From Paludisphaera rhizosphaerae (GTDB lineage Bacteria > Planctomycetota > Planctomycetia > Isosphaerales > Isosphaeraceae): DNA of 64,000 nt. A program made the translations under genes and the position numbers. Below are positions 34,373-42,677 of this stretch, in pieces; the stretch's first letter is position 1, and the number at the start of each line of letters is the position of its first letter. The notes under the pieces are model-generated. The model made no database searches. It worked only from the letters and a program-made list of their open reading frames with translations, and was not told the DNA's origin. Location of the stretch: assembly GCF_011065895.1 (NCBI RefSeq), contig NZ_JAALCR010000028.1, positions 1 to 64,000 on the forward strand. The letters are read 5' to 3'.

Positions 34373-36286
34373 ATGAACGAGACCGTTCACGCCGCCGAAC
34401 CCGCGAGCTGGGGTCCACGGCGATTACGAACGTACGTGGGACTGGCGATCGGGCTCGCTCCCCTCGTCCTGGGGGTCATCGTCGGTTCGTACTACATTTA
34501 CGACCACACGCCGAGGTGGGGCTACTGGGCGGCAGGAATGATCGCCTGCTGGCTCGTCGACGCTTGCTACTTCCTGGCGGTCGCCGCCGCTTGCGTCGGC
34601 CTGCCGATGGCCGTCCGTGTGTTGCGACGTCGCCCAACCGGTCGTTCGCGATGGTTCCGCATCGCCGCCCTGAGCGGCGTGGTCCTGCTCGGGGCTCTCG
34701 TGATGGAGATCGCCTCTCGGGTGATCCTCGCCGTGCAGGCGTACGAATCCGTGATGCCCGCCGGCGACCTGAACGCCCTGGCGGTCGAGCGAAAGGTCTC
34801 GCGGAGCCTTCCGGACGACCGCGGAGTGGTCAAACTTCCCACGGAATTCCCCCCCGACGACGGCCGAACAAGCATTGCCGTCGTCGGCGAATCCAGCGCC
34901 GAGGGGGTCCCCTTCGACCGTTGGTTGTCGATGGGCCGGGTCGTGGCCAGCGAATTGAGCCGGGCGATTCCCGGCCGACGGTTCGAGGCCGAGACCGTCG
35001 CCCAGGCGGGGGATACGCTCGAGGCCCAGCATCGAAAGCTCCGAGATCTCCGGTTCCACCCCGACGTCTTGATCGTCTACTGCGGCCATAACGAGTTCGC
35101 CGCGCGAATCCCCCTGCGGCGGGACAGAGCCTACTACATCGACGACGGCGCGCCTTCGGTCGCCAGCCGGGCGATGGCGAAAGCCCTCTCCTGGTCGTCG
35201 TTCCACGTTCTGATGCAGAGGAATATCGAAAAGTGCCGGATCGCAATCCCGCCGCCGGCCTTCGGGCGTCGCGCTCTGGTCGACGCTCCTGCGTTTCTGC
35301 CGAGCGAGCGGGCGCAGCTCCTGGCCGACTTCCGCCGCCGACTCGACGCGATCGCCGACTACGCCGCCGAAGTGGGTTCGATCCTGGTCCTGATCTCCCC
35401 CTCGGCGAATGATTCCGACTACGATCCCAATCGTTCCTATCTCCCTCCCGAGTCGCCCCGCGCCGAAAGACGAGCCTTTGAGACCGCTTACCTGGCCGTG
35501 AAAGAGCGAGAGGCGACCAATCCCTCGGCGGCGATCGAGGCCTACCGCGAGCTTCTGGCGCGAGCGCCCGGATTCGCCGCGGCTCACTGGCGACTCGCCC
35601 GGCTTCTGGCGGCCCAGGGGGACGTTGAGGGAGCCTACCACCACGCCGTCGTCGCCCGAGACCTGGACGGCTACCCCCAGCGCTGTCCGACCGACTTCCA
35701 GGAGGTCTACGGCGAGGTCGCCCGCCGCCATCCCGGGAGCATTTACATCAACGGCCAGGCTTACTTTCATGCACTCAGCCCCAACGGCCTGCTCGACGAC
35801 CGCCTCTTCCACGACGCGATGCACCCCTCGTTTCGCGGCCAGATGGCGCTGGCGCAGGCCGTGCTGCGGGGCCTTTATGAGCGTCGGGCCTTCGGCTGGG
35901 CGGCCGACGCACCCGCGCCGGTCGTCGACCCCGAGGAGATCGCCCGGCGCTTCGGCGTCGACGCTGATGCGTGGCGCGAGGTCTGCTGGTGGGGGATGAT
36001 GTCGTACCAGATCACCGGCCCCGCCGCGTTCGATCGGGGAGTGCGGAACGCCAAGGAGCAGGCCTTCCAACGCGCCGCCGTTCGGATGGGAGCGGGCGTC
36101 CTCCCTGAGCAAGCCGGTCTGGCCAGCATCGGCCGATTGGAGCCGATCCCGATCGTCCCCTACGGCGACCCCGACGCATCGGCTCGCTCCAACCTAGATC
36201 GGCACGACGGCCGTGCCGCTGAGACGGTCGTGGGGGCCTCGCGCGAGGAACAAAAGCCCCAGGGCGAAATAAACACCCAGCAATAA
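34373..36286 (+). CDS. Membrane SGNH-like hydrolase/acyltransferase with TPR-like segment
   Basis: The 637-residue protein has three transmembrane helices up to residue 130, then an SGNH domain: SIAVVGESSAEGVPFDRW (nucleophile Ser), IVYCGHNEFAARIP (GHNE replacing GxND) and the C-terminal LFHDAMHPSFRGQMALAQ (Asp and His). Between them, residues about 375-450 form helical TPR-like sequence (NPSAAIEAYRELLARAPGFAAAHWRLARLLAAQGD). It resembles planctomycete SGNH proteins thought to act on exported glycans. The ATG has GGAG seven bases upstream. It follows the regulator gene by 25 bases and is a plausible target or co-regulated gene. Its last 31 codons overlap the convergent kinase gene. Confidence 0.85.
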   Translation: MNETVHAAEPASWGPRRLRTYVGLAIGLAPLVLGVIVGSYYIYDHTPRWGYWAAGMIACWLVDACYFLAVAAACVGLPMAVRVLRRRPTGRSRWFRIAALSGVVLLGALVMEIASRVILAVQAYESVMPAGDLNALAVERKVSRSLPDDRGVVKLPTEFPPDDGRTSIAVVGESSAEGVPFDRWLSMGRVVASELSRAIPGRRFEAETVAQAGDTLEAQHRKLRDLRFHPDVLIVYCGHNEFAARIPLRRDRAYYIDDGAPSVASRAMAKALSWSSFHVLMQRNIEKCRIAIPPPAFGRRALVDAPAFLPSERAQLLADFRRRLDAIADYAAEVGSILVLISPSANDSDYDPNRSYLPPESPRAERRAFETAYLAVKEREATNPSAAIEAYRELLARAPGFAAAHWRLARLLAAQGDVEGAYHHAVVARDLDGYPQRCPTDFQEVYGEVARRHPGSIYINGQAYFHALSPNGLLDDRLFHDAMHPSFRGQMALAQAVLRGLYERRAFGWAADAPAPVVDPEEIARRFGVDADAWREVCWWGMMSYQITGPAAFDRGVRNAKEQAFQRAAVRMGAGVLPEQAGLASIGRLEPIPIVPYGDPDASARSNLDRHDGRAAETVVGASREEQKPQGEINTQQ

Positions 36287-39028
36287 GACGCCTCCGAACC
36301 AAAGGGCCCAGGCTGGGGCGATGGCGTCGGGCGCATAGTCCTGGAGCCATTGCGAGCCGATGAACAAAACCGTCGGCAGCGCCCAGACCAGGAAGGAACG
36401 CAGCCCGCAACGCCAACGAGCGGCGAGCCGGCCGTCGATCCCCACAAGGGTCAGCCCGGCGAGGGGAAAGCTGACGCCTCCGCGCATCAGGGCACCCCAG
36501 ACGACCCAGGCGAAGGGGATCGCCAGGAAGACTTCCGGCTCCCAGGGCATGTCGTAGGCGTCCATCTCCGGACAGCTCAGGCCGGCGAGGACGAGCAGAG
36601 CCGGCGAAATCAGGAAGGCGTGAATGAGCAGTTGGAGGCCGCGCCGCGCCGTCCCGACCTCGGTCGGTCGCTCGGCGGCGGCGGCGAGATCCGACCGCAG
36701 GTCGGTCAGTCGAGGGTAAGGCTGAAGACGTCCAGTGAGACGGTCGAGCATGACCCCGGCGCGTTCGGGGACGGTCCCCCGACTCCAGCCCCTGGTCGGC
36801 AACTCGGGAATCCCCCAGCCGGCCAGCGAGAGCCGCCGATGGGTCCGCCCTCCTTCGAGAGCGAGTTGAGCGACGTCGCGCAGGAAGGCGAAGGCCCGGG
36901 TCTCCTCATCGCCGGGGTCGGGCTCGGAGCGATCCCAGGCCAACGGATCGGCGAGTTGCACGCGGCCGTCAGGCTGGACCCAGACGTGGTCGAGCGAGAG
37001 CCGGGCGGGGAAGGTGCCGTCTCCGCGGGCCGCTTCCAGTTCTTCGGCCAGGTCCGTCAGGATCGGCAGGACGTCGCGCCAGGGGAGCCCACCGTCCTCG
37101 ACGACCTCTCGGAGCGGACGGCCGGTGGGAGCGATGAAGGCGTCCCAGCGTGCCTGAGGCTGCTCGCCCCCCCCAACCCATCGCGGCCGAGTCAGCCGGT
37201 TGAGCCCGCGCCGGGGGGCCTCGGGAGCGGGAGTCCCAGGATCGCGGAGGACAAGCCAAACCTGCCGATCCAGCGAACCGTCTCGGCCCGAGACGACCTC
37301 GCAGCCGTCGGCCGTCGCGACCGGCCCCTCCACGCGGTAAGGCCCGAGCTGACTGTCGCTCGGATCGACGTGCGAGGCGACGGCCTCTGGCCGACGCCCT
37401 GTCGCCGGGCCGCGACGCCGGCGATCGGCCAGCCTCCGGAGGCCCCTCGCCCGAACCACGCAGACCACCCGCGTCCCGCTCAGAAGCTCGTGCAGGCCCC
37501 GAAGGCCGGACCCCGGCCGCATCGGCGCGAAGACGAGCAGGCAGCCGACGGCGTTCAATCCGAGCACCAGGGCCGTGCGGAGGTTGTCCGATGCGCGCGG
37601 ATCGGGAGGCCGGAACGCATCGAAGACTTCGGTCCCCAGTCCCGTCAGCAGCACGAAGGCCAGGGTCCGCGCCAGGACGCGACCGACCCCCGGCGGCTCG
37701 CTGTCGGCCGCCCGAGCGATCCGAAGCCCGAGGAACCATTTCCCGATCGACGCCGCCAGGAAGCTCTCCAGCACGACGAAGTAGGCCACCCACGCCAGGG
37801 CGTCGACCATCTCGATGACGCGTCCGTGCCTCTCGCCGAATGCATACGTCTGCATAACCCCGCCGCGGTTGTACAGGAATACGGCCGCGACCCCCGCCCA
37901 CACGCCCACGTAGTAGAGGATCGCATCGATCGCATAGGCCCCGATCCGGAGCCCGATCGAGCCGATGTCCACTCGCTCCGGGACGAACGGCAGGAGCGCC
38001 TCGTGGAATTCGCGGAGGTCCCGCCAGCGGCGGGAGCGGTCGCGTTCGAGCCCCTTGTGGATGACCGCTTCAAGCGATCTGGAGATCTTCGGCGCGTAGT
38101 CATGCAGTGGCGGCGCCGGCTCGGAGGCGATCCTCGCCAGGGCCTCGGCCGCGTCCTGAGCCTGAACGGGCGCACGGCCGGAGAGCAGGTAGTAGAGCGT
38201 GGCGGCCACCGAGTAGACGTCGGTCCGCTCGTCCAGCGGCTCACGCTTGATCTGCTCGGGCGAGGCGTACAGGGGAGTCCCCAGGAACGCGCCGGTGCGT
38301 GTGAGATCGGCTCCGCCGTCGAGCGCCTTCGACAGACCGAAGTCGCCGATCTTGACCCGGTGGTCGTGGTCCAGAAAGCAGTTCGACGGCTTGACGTCGC
38401 GGTGGATCATCCCCAGCTTGTGGAATTCGGCCAGGCCCTCGATCACGTCGAGGATCCGTCCGATCGCCTCCGCCGGCGCGAGCGGCCCGTTCTCCTCAAC
38501 GTGCGACTGGAGCGTGGTCCCCGGCATCAGCTCCATCACGAGGTACGGCAGGCCGGCCTCCTCGTCGACGGCCAGGACGAAGACGCAACGGGGGTGCGTC
38601 ACCGCGCTGGCGGTCCGGCCCTCCTGGCGGAACCGCTCCAGGGCCTCGTGCGAGCCCAGGTTGCGAGGAGCGATCAGCTTGAGGGCGACGTGCAGCCCCT
38701 GCCTTTCCTCGACGGCCTCAAAGACGGTCCCCATGCCGCCGGAACCCAGCCGACGGACGAGCCGATAGCCGGCGACCTGTTCGGGGAAGGGCTCCTCGGC
38801 CTGTCGGGGGCGGGACGAGATGTAGTCGGTCGTCTCGTCGGCCGACCCGAAGGGAGTCGTCCGCGACGGGTCTGATTCGGTCACGGCCGACGGGTCGAGC
38901 GGCGAGCCGCAATAGCCGCAGAAGCGCGGGGCCTCGCCCGAGAAAATCAGCACGCGCCGGCAGTTTGAGCAGGCGGCCCGCCCCTCGGCCTGTCCCGGCT
39001 GCTCCAGCGTCGGATCGCGCTCCGGCAT
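36194..39028 (-). CDS. Multidomain Ser/Thr protein kinase with RDD and pseudokinase domains
   Basis: The 944-residue protein starts with a zinc-ribbon-like segment (C20-x2-C23, C37-x2-C40). A Hanks-type kinase domain follows (about 88-350): GSGGMGTVFEA, VALKLIA (K117), IHRDVKPSN (D211) and KIGDFGLSKAL (D229). Residues about 355-525 form an RDD domain ending LLSGTRVVC. Residues about 561-760 again begin like a kinase (LGPYRVEGPVATADG), but the catalytic loop reads ARLSLDHVWVQPDG, with no HRD Asp, and DFG is DPL, so it is probably a pseudokinase. The C-terminus is a second RDD-like membrane domain ending HDRLSGTAVVPI. This suggests an internal duplication of a kinase-RDD unit. The protein is an inner-membrane signalling kinase. 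Confidence 0.9.
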   Translation of the reverse strand: MPERDPTLEQPGQAEGRAACSNCRRVLIFSGEAPRFCGYCGSPLDPSAVTESDPSRTTPFGSADETTDYISSRPRQAEEPFPEQVAGYRLVRRLGSGGMGTVFEAVEERQGLHVALKLIAPRNLGSHEALERFRQEGRTASAVTHPRCVFVLAVDEEAGLPYLVMELMPGTTLQSHVEENGPLAPAEAIGRILDVIEGLAEFHKLGMIHRDVKPSNCFLDHDHRVKIGDFGLSKALDGGADLTRTGAFLGTPLYASPEQIKREPLDERTDVYSVAATLYYLLSGRAPVQAQDAAEALARIASEPAPPLHDYAPKISRSLEAVIHKGLERDRSRRWRDLREFHEALLPFVPERVDIGSIGLRIGAYAIDAILYYVGVWAGVAAVFLYNRGGVMQTYAFGERHGRVIEMVDALAWVAYFVVLESFLAASIGKWFLGLRIARAADSEPPGVGRVLARTLAFVLLTGLGTEVFDAFRPPDPRASDNLRTALVLGLNAVGCLLVFAPMRPGSGLRGLHELLSGTRVVCVVRARGLRRLADRRRRGPATGRRPEAVASHVDPSDSQLGPYRVEGPVATADGCEVVSGRDGSLDRQVWLVLRDPGTPAPEAPRRGLNRLTRPRWVGGGEQPQARWDAFIAPTGRPLREVVEDGGLPWRDVLPILTDLAEELEAARGDGTFPARLSLDHVWVQPDGRVQLADPLAWDRSEPDPGDEETRAFAFLRDVAQLALEGGRTHRRLSLAGWGIPELPTRGWSRGTVPERAGVMLDRLTGRLQPYPRLTDLRSDLAAAAERPTEVGTARRGLQLLIHAFLISPALLVLAGLSCPEMDAYDMPWEPEVFLAIPFAWVVWGALMRGGVSFPLAGLTLVGIDGRLAARWRCGLRSFLVWALPTVLFIGSQWLQDYAPDAIAPAWALWFGGVLLLGVYFALGLLFLARGPHDRLSGTAVVPI

Positions 39029-39126
39029 GCTCGGCTTTCGTCGGGGGGCGTGGGACCTGGATCGGCGTCTCGAAACGCCCGCGCGGATTCACGTTGGTTT
39101 TATGGTCGCGACGGCCGCGACGGTCG

Positions 39127-39975
39127 TCAAGGGGCGGCGTCTTTCCAGGCGGCCGCCTCCTCGCCGTCCACCCGCAAAGTCAAACACTTGGCGCTGCCGC
39201 CCGACTTGATGAACTCGGAAAGGTCCAGCGTTCGCGTGGCATATCCCAGCCTCTGGAGATCCGCCGCCAGTCCCGGCGCTCCCTGGTTGAGAACGACCGT
39301 CCGGCCCACCACGACTGCGTTGCAGCTAAAGCTCTGGGCCTCCTCGGCGCGGACCTCCACGAGCGTCGGGATGCGTTCGCGAATCACCGCGCGGCCGTAT
39401 TCGTCGAAGGCTCCCGGATAGTAGATCGCCGCGTCGGGGGCGATCGGGCAGAAGCAGGTGTCGAGGTGATAGTAGCGCGGGTCGACCAACTCCATCGGCA
39501 GGACCTCCACCCCAAGCCGCTCGCCGACCCACTGGTGGCTCCTCACGTCGCTGCGGAAGCGATAGCCCGCGAAGAGGGTGTCGCCGCAGAAGAGGGCGTC
39601 CCCGGCCCCCTCGAAGTTCATCCCCTCGGGCGTCTCGATGATCTCGAAGCCTCGCGAACGGGCCCAGGCCTCGAAATGAGGCGTTTCCCCCTGCCTCACG
39701 CCGAACCGAAACCGCGACGGGATGAACAGATCACGGAAGACGACCCCGGCGTTGGCCGTGAAGACCAAATCGGGCAATCCCTTCACCGGCGTCATCAGGT
39801 CGACGTCGACTCCCAAATCGACCAGCGTCCGCTCCAGGGCTTGCCACTGGGCGGCGGCGCGTGCGGGATCGCTGCCGTGCTCGACGCTCATCCACGGGTT
39901 GATCTCGTACTCGATCCCGAAATAATCGGGCGGGCACATCAGGATCCGAGGCTGGGACGACTTCGCAACGGTCAC
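39127..39975 (-). CDS. Arginine dihydrolase-like guanidino-group-modifying enzyme
   Basis: The 282-residue protein has the pentein fold of the arginine deiminase/DDAH superfamily. Candidate catalytic residues are N26 (INPWM), N75 (VFTANAGVV), E122 and D126 (FEGAGDAL), H170 (RYYHLDTCFCPI) and C264 (GGSAKCLTL). The pattern, including both Asn residues, matches the N-terminal domain of cyanobacterial AgrE/ArgZ, which converts arginine to ornithine, CO2 and ammonia. The GTG at 39975 overlaps the stop of the LOR/OCD gene by four bases (GTGA), fixing the start. In cyanobacteria the two parts are fused; here they are separate genes. Plain DDAH-like activity is the alternative. Confidence 0.8.
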   Translation of the reverse strand: MTVAKSSQPRILMCPPDYFGIEYEINPWMSVEHGSDPARAAAQWQALERTLVDLGVDVDLMTPVKGLPDLVFTANAGVVFRDLFIPSRFRFGVRQGETPHFEAWARSRGFEIIETPEGMNFEGAGDALFCGDTLFAGYRFRSDVRSHQWVGERLGVEVLPMELVDPRYYHLDTCFCPIAPDAAIYYPGAFDEYGRAVIRERIPTLVEVRAEEAQSFSCNAVVVGRTVVLNQGAPGLAADLQRLGYATRTLDLSEFIKSGGSAKCLTLRVDGEEAAAWKDAAP

Positions 39976-41225
39976 GACGGGGCCCTCTCGGTGGTCAGCT
40001 CCGCGGCCAGCGAGCGGAGGAACGGCTCGACGTCGGTCACGATCCCGATCGTCTGGAACGACCCGCGATCGGCCAGCTTCGTGACTGTGGCCGGGTTGAT
40101 GTCCACGCAGACGACCTTCACCCACGCCGGCAGCAGGTTGCCGGTGGCGATCGAGTGCAGGGCCGTCGCAATGCAGAGCGCGAAGCCCACATCCTTCACC
40201 GCCTCGCGCATCCGGTCCTGGGCCACGAGAACGTCGGTGATTACGTCGGGCAGGGGGCCGTCGTCGCGGATCGAGCCGGCCAGCACGAAGTCGACCCCTT
40301 TGCGGACGCACTCGTACATGATCCCCGAGGTCACAACCCCCTTCTCAACGGCCGCCTTAAGACTCCCCAGCCGACGGACTGTGTTGATCGCCCGTAGATG
40401 ATGCTCGTGGCCGTGCTCGATCGATTCCCCCTTCGCAATCGAGACGCCCAGGCTCGTGCCGAAGAGGGATTGCTCGACGTCGTGGGTCGCCAGGGCGTTG
40501 CCCGCGAAGAGGGTTTGGATCCAGCCTTCACGGACGAGCTTTGAGACGTGCGGCACCGACCCTGTGTGGACGATCGCCGGCCCGCCGACCAGCAGCACCT
40601 TCTTGCCGGCCTCGCGAGTCGCCCGGATGCCGTCGGCGACGCCTTGGAGGCTGACCGCCTTGGGTTTTTCGCTGGAGACGTTCGAGGACATGAAGCCGAA
40701 GAGCGACGTCTCCCGCGGCCGTTCCTCGGGGAGCACCCGGACTCCGGCGTGGCCGACGACGATCGGGTCGCCGACCTTCACGTGGACCATCGGAATGCAC
40801 CGCGCCGAGCCGACGACCGCGTCCAGGAGGATGCCGCAGTCCATCTCCTGATCGTCCACGTCGATCCAGCGCCCCTTCACGCGAACCTGGGTGCGCTGGT
40901 TGGTCGTGCTGTAGAAGTCCTCCGGGAAGGCCGTCGCCACGTCGGCGGGAACGACGCGCGCGTCCGCCGGATGCAGCGGCGAGGCCCCGTGCTCGACGAG
41001 GTCGCCGATGATCTCGGCCACCGCTTCGGGCGTGTCGGCCCGAACGGCGATTCGCGCATAGCTTGGGTCCGACCGACGAGCGCCGATCTTGCACTCGTGG
41101 ATCTCGAACGTTCCCCCCATCTGGAGGATCCGGTCGAGGATCTTCGGGAGCAGGAGCGAATCGACGATGTGCCCCCGGACCTCGATCTCGTCGACGGCCC
41201 CGGTCTTCTTCTCGGCGTTCGACAT
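39972..41225 (-). CDS. LOR/SDH bifunctional-region protein, ornithine cyclodeaminase-like
   Basis: The 417-residue protein matches the TIGR00300-type family found as the C-terminal domain of cyanobacterial AgrE and as archaeal ornithine cyclodeaminase. Visible features are the N-terminal VDSLLLPKILDRI segment and FEIHECKIG with PSYARIAV, the central CGILLDAVVGSARCIPMVHVKVGD, then a Rossmann-like KVLLVGGPAIVHTGSVPHVSKL, FAGNALATHDVEQSLFGTSLG, GHEHHLRAINTVRRLGS and VVCVDINPATVTKL. The likely reaction is ornithine to proline plus ammonia with NAD as cofactor. It precedes and overlaps the arginine dihydrolase-like gene by four bases, so the pair would run arginine to proline. Confidence 0.88.
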   Translation of the reverse strand: MSNAEKKTGAVDEIEVRGHIVDSLLLPKILDRILQMGGTFEIHECKIGARRSDPSYARIAVRADTPEAVAEIIGDLVEHGASPLHPADARVVPADVATAFPEDFYSTTNQRTQVRVKGRWIDVDDQEMDCGILLDAVVGSARCIPMVHVKVGDPIVVGHAGVRVLPEERPRETSLFGFMSSNVSSEKPKAVSLQGVADGIRATREAGKKVLLVGGPAIVHTGSVPHVSKLVREGWIQTLFAGNALATHDVEQSLFGTSLGVSIAKGESIEHGHEHHLRAINTVRRLGSLKAAVEKGVVTSGIMYECVRKGVDFVLAGSIRDDGPLPDVITDVLVAQDRMREAVKDVGFALCIATALHSIATGNLLPAWVKVVCVDINPATVTKLADRGSFQTIGIVTDVEPFLRSLAAELTTERAPS

Positions 41226-41294
41226 GGCCTCGGCTCCGCGGAAGTTACTTCGAACCCTCGGAAACTCCCAATCGATTGCCTCGTGGACTCAGAA

Positions 41295-41461
41295 GTCCCC
41301 TCTCCCCCCGGGAGAGGGCAGCCGCGCAGCGGCGGGTGAGGGTTGTGGGCGTTCGGAGGGCGTGTTGGACGCAGGTGATCAAAAACCCTGTCGCTATGCC
41401 TACAGGTCCGATGACCCTCACCCGGCCCTTCGGGCCACCCTCTCCCGGCGGGAGAGGGGAC
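41295..41461. repeat. 167-bp MITE-like element with palindromic ends
   Basis: Positions 41295-41343 and 41415-41461 form an inverted repeat of about 47 bases, beginning TCCCCTCTCCC and ending GGGTGAGGG in the first arm. Each arm is itself palindromic (CTCTCCC/GGGAGAG). The 71-base centre shows nothing else. The element resembles short intergenic repeats seen widely in bacteria. It lies between the OCD gene promoter and the cystathionine gamma-lyase gene. Confidence 0.75.
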
Positions 41462-41490
41462 CTGGGAGGGCTCCGCCCACCTCGGAATCC

Positions 41491-42663
41491 TCACTCCCCC
41501 AATCGATCCAGCGCCTGCTCCAAATCCGACCGAAGATCCCGCACGTCCTCAATCCCCACGCTCAGTCGGACAAGCCCGTCGTCCACGCCGCGCGCAGCGC
41601 GCACTTCGGCCGGGATGCTGGCGTGGGTCATGGTCGCCGGGTGCGAGATCAAGGACTCTACGCCCCCCAGGCTCTCGGCCAGGCTGAACAGTCGGGTGGA
41701 GGTCAACAGTTTCCGCGCCGCGGGCCCGCCCCCCTGGAGCCGGATGCTGATCATGCCTCCGTACCCGTTCATCTGCCGGCCCGCCAGGGAGTGGCCGAGG
41801 TGCTTGAACAGGCCCGGATAGTAGACGCGTTCGATCTCCCGCCGCGACTCCAGCCAGGACGCCAGCTCGATGGCGTTGGCGTTGTGCCGCTCCATGCGGA
41901 CGGCCAGCGTTTTCAGACCCCGAAGCGTCAGCCAGGCGTCGAACGGGCCAGGGACGCCGCCGGCCGCGTTCTGGTAGAACTTGATCGGCTCCAGCAGATT
42001 TTTCGGCCCCATGACGGCCCCGCCGACGACATCGGAGTGGCCGCCGATGTATTTGGTCGTGCTGTGGACGACGAGATCGGCCCCGAACCGAATCGGCTGC
42101 TGGATGTAGGGCGAGGCGAACGTGTTGTCCACCGCCAAAATCGCCCCCGCCTCATGGGCCACCCGCGCGACGCCTTCGATGTCCAGAATCTGGAGCAGCG
42201 GGTTCGTGGGAGTCTCGATCCAGATCATCCGCGTCTTCGAGGTCGTCAGCGACTTGAACGCGTCGGGTGCGGAATCCTCCGTGTATCGCGGGATAATCCC
42301 CATCGGCCGGCAGACGCGTTCCAGCAGGCGATAGGTGCCCCCGTAGAGGTCGGCTGAGGCGACGATCTCATCGCCGGGCCGAAGCGTCGAGAGAACTGCC
42401 GTTGAGGCGGCCAGGCCCGAAGCAAACGCCAACGCCTGCTCGGCCCCTTCGAGCGAGGCCAGGCAGGTTTCAAGCGCCGCGCGGGTCGGGTTGCCGCTGC
42501 GGGAGTACTCGTATCCCTTGTGGCTGCCCGGGGCCTCCTGGGTGAACGTGGAGGTCGCGTAGATCGGCACAACCGTCGCGCCGGTGGTCGGGTCGGCCTC
42601 CTGGCCGACGTGGATGGCCCTGGTGGCAAAGCCCAAAGTCGTCTTGGTCGATTCCTGGCTCAT
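41491..42663 (-). CDS. Cystathionine gamma-lyase/gamma-synthase family PLP enzyme
   Basis: The 390-residue protein is a Cys/Met-metabolism PLP enzyme: TRAIHVGQEADPTTGATVVPIY, YEYSRSGNPTR, ASGLAASTAV, the PLP contact LAVDNTFASPY and the lysine K204 in HSTTKYIGGHSD. The C-terminal SLAESLGGVESLISHPATMTHA is also typical. Because it follows the cystathionine beta-synthase gene by 14 bases, the likely step is cystathionine to cysteine (reverse transsulfuration). The synthase and lyase cannot be separated by eye. Confidence 0.9.
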   Translation of the reverse strand: MSQESTKTTLGFATRAIHVGQEADPTTGATVVPIYATSTFTQEAPGSHKGYEYSRSGNPTRAALETCLASLEGAEQALAFASGLAASTAVLSTLRPGDEIVASADLYGGTYRLLERVCRPMGIIPRYTEDSAPDAFKSLTTSKTRMIWIETPTNPLLQILDIEGVARVAHEAGAILAVDNTFASPYIQQPIRFGADLVVHSTTKYIGGHSDVVGGAVMGPKNLLEPIKFYQNAAGGVPGPFDAWLTLRGLKTLAVRMERHNANAIELASWLESRREIERVYYPGLFKHLGHSLAGRQMNGYGGMISIRLQGGGPAARKLLTSTRLFSLAESLGGVESLISHPATMTHASIPAEVRAARGVDDGLVRLSVGIEDVRDLRSDLEQALDRLGE

Positions 42664-42677
42664 CGGACGAGGCTCCG

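Noticed and set aside
36350-38875. Plus-strand open frame of 841 codons
   Set aside because: It is antisense to the kinase, which has unambiguous kinase motifs. The translated protein is rich in Arg, Pro and Asp and has no domain.
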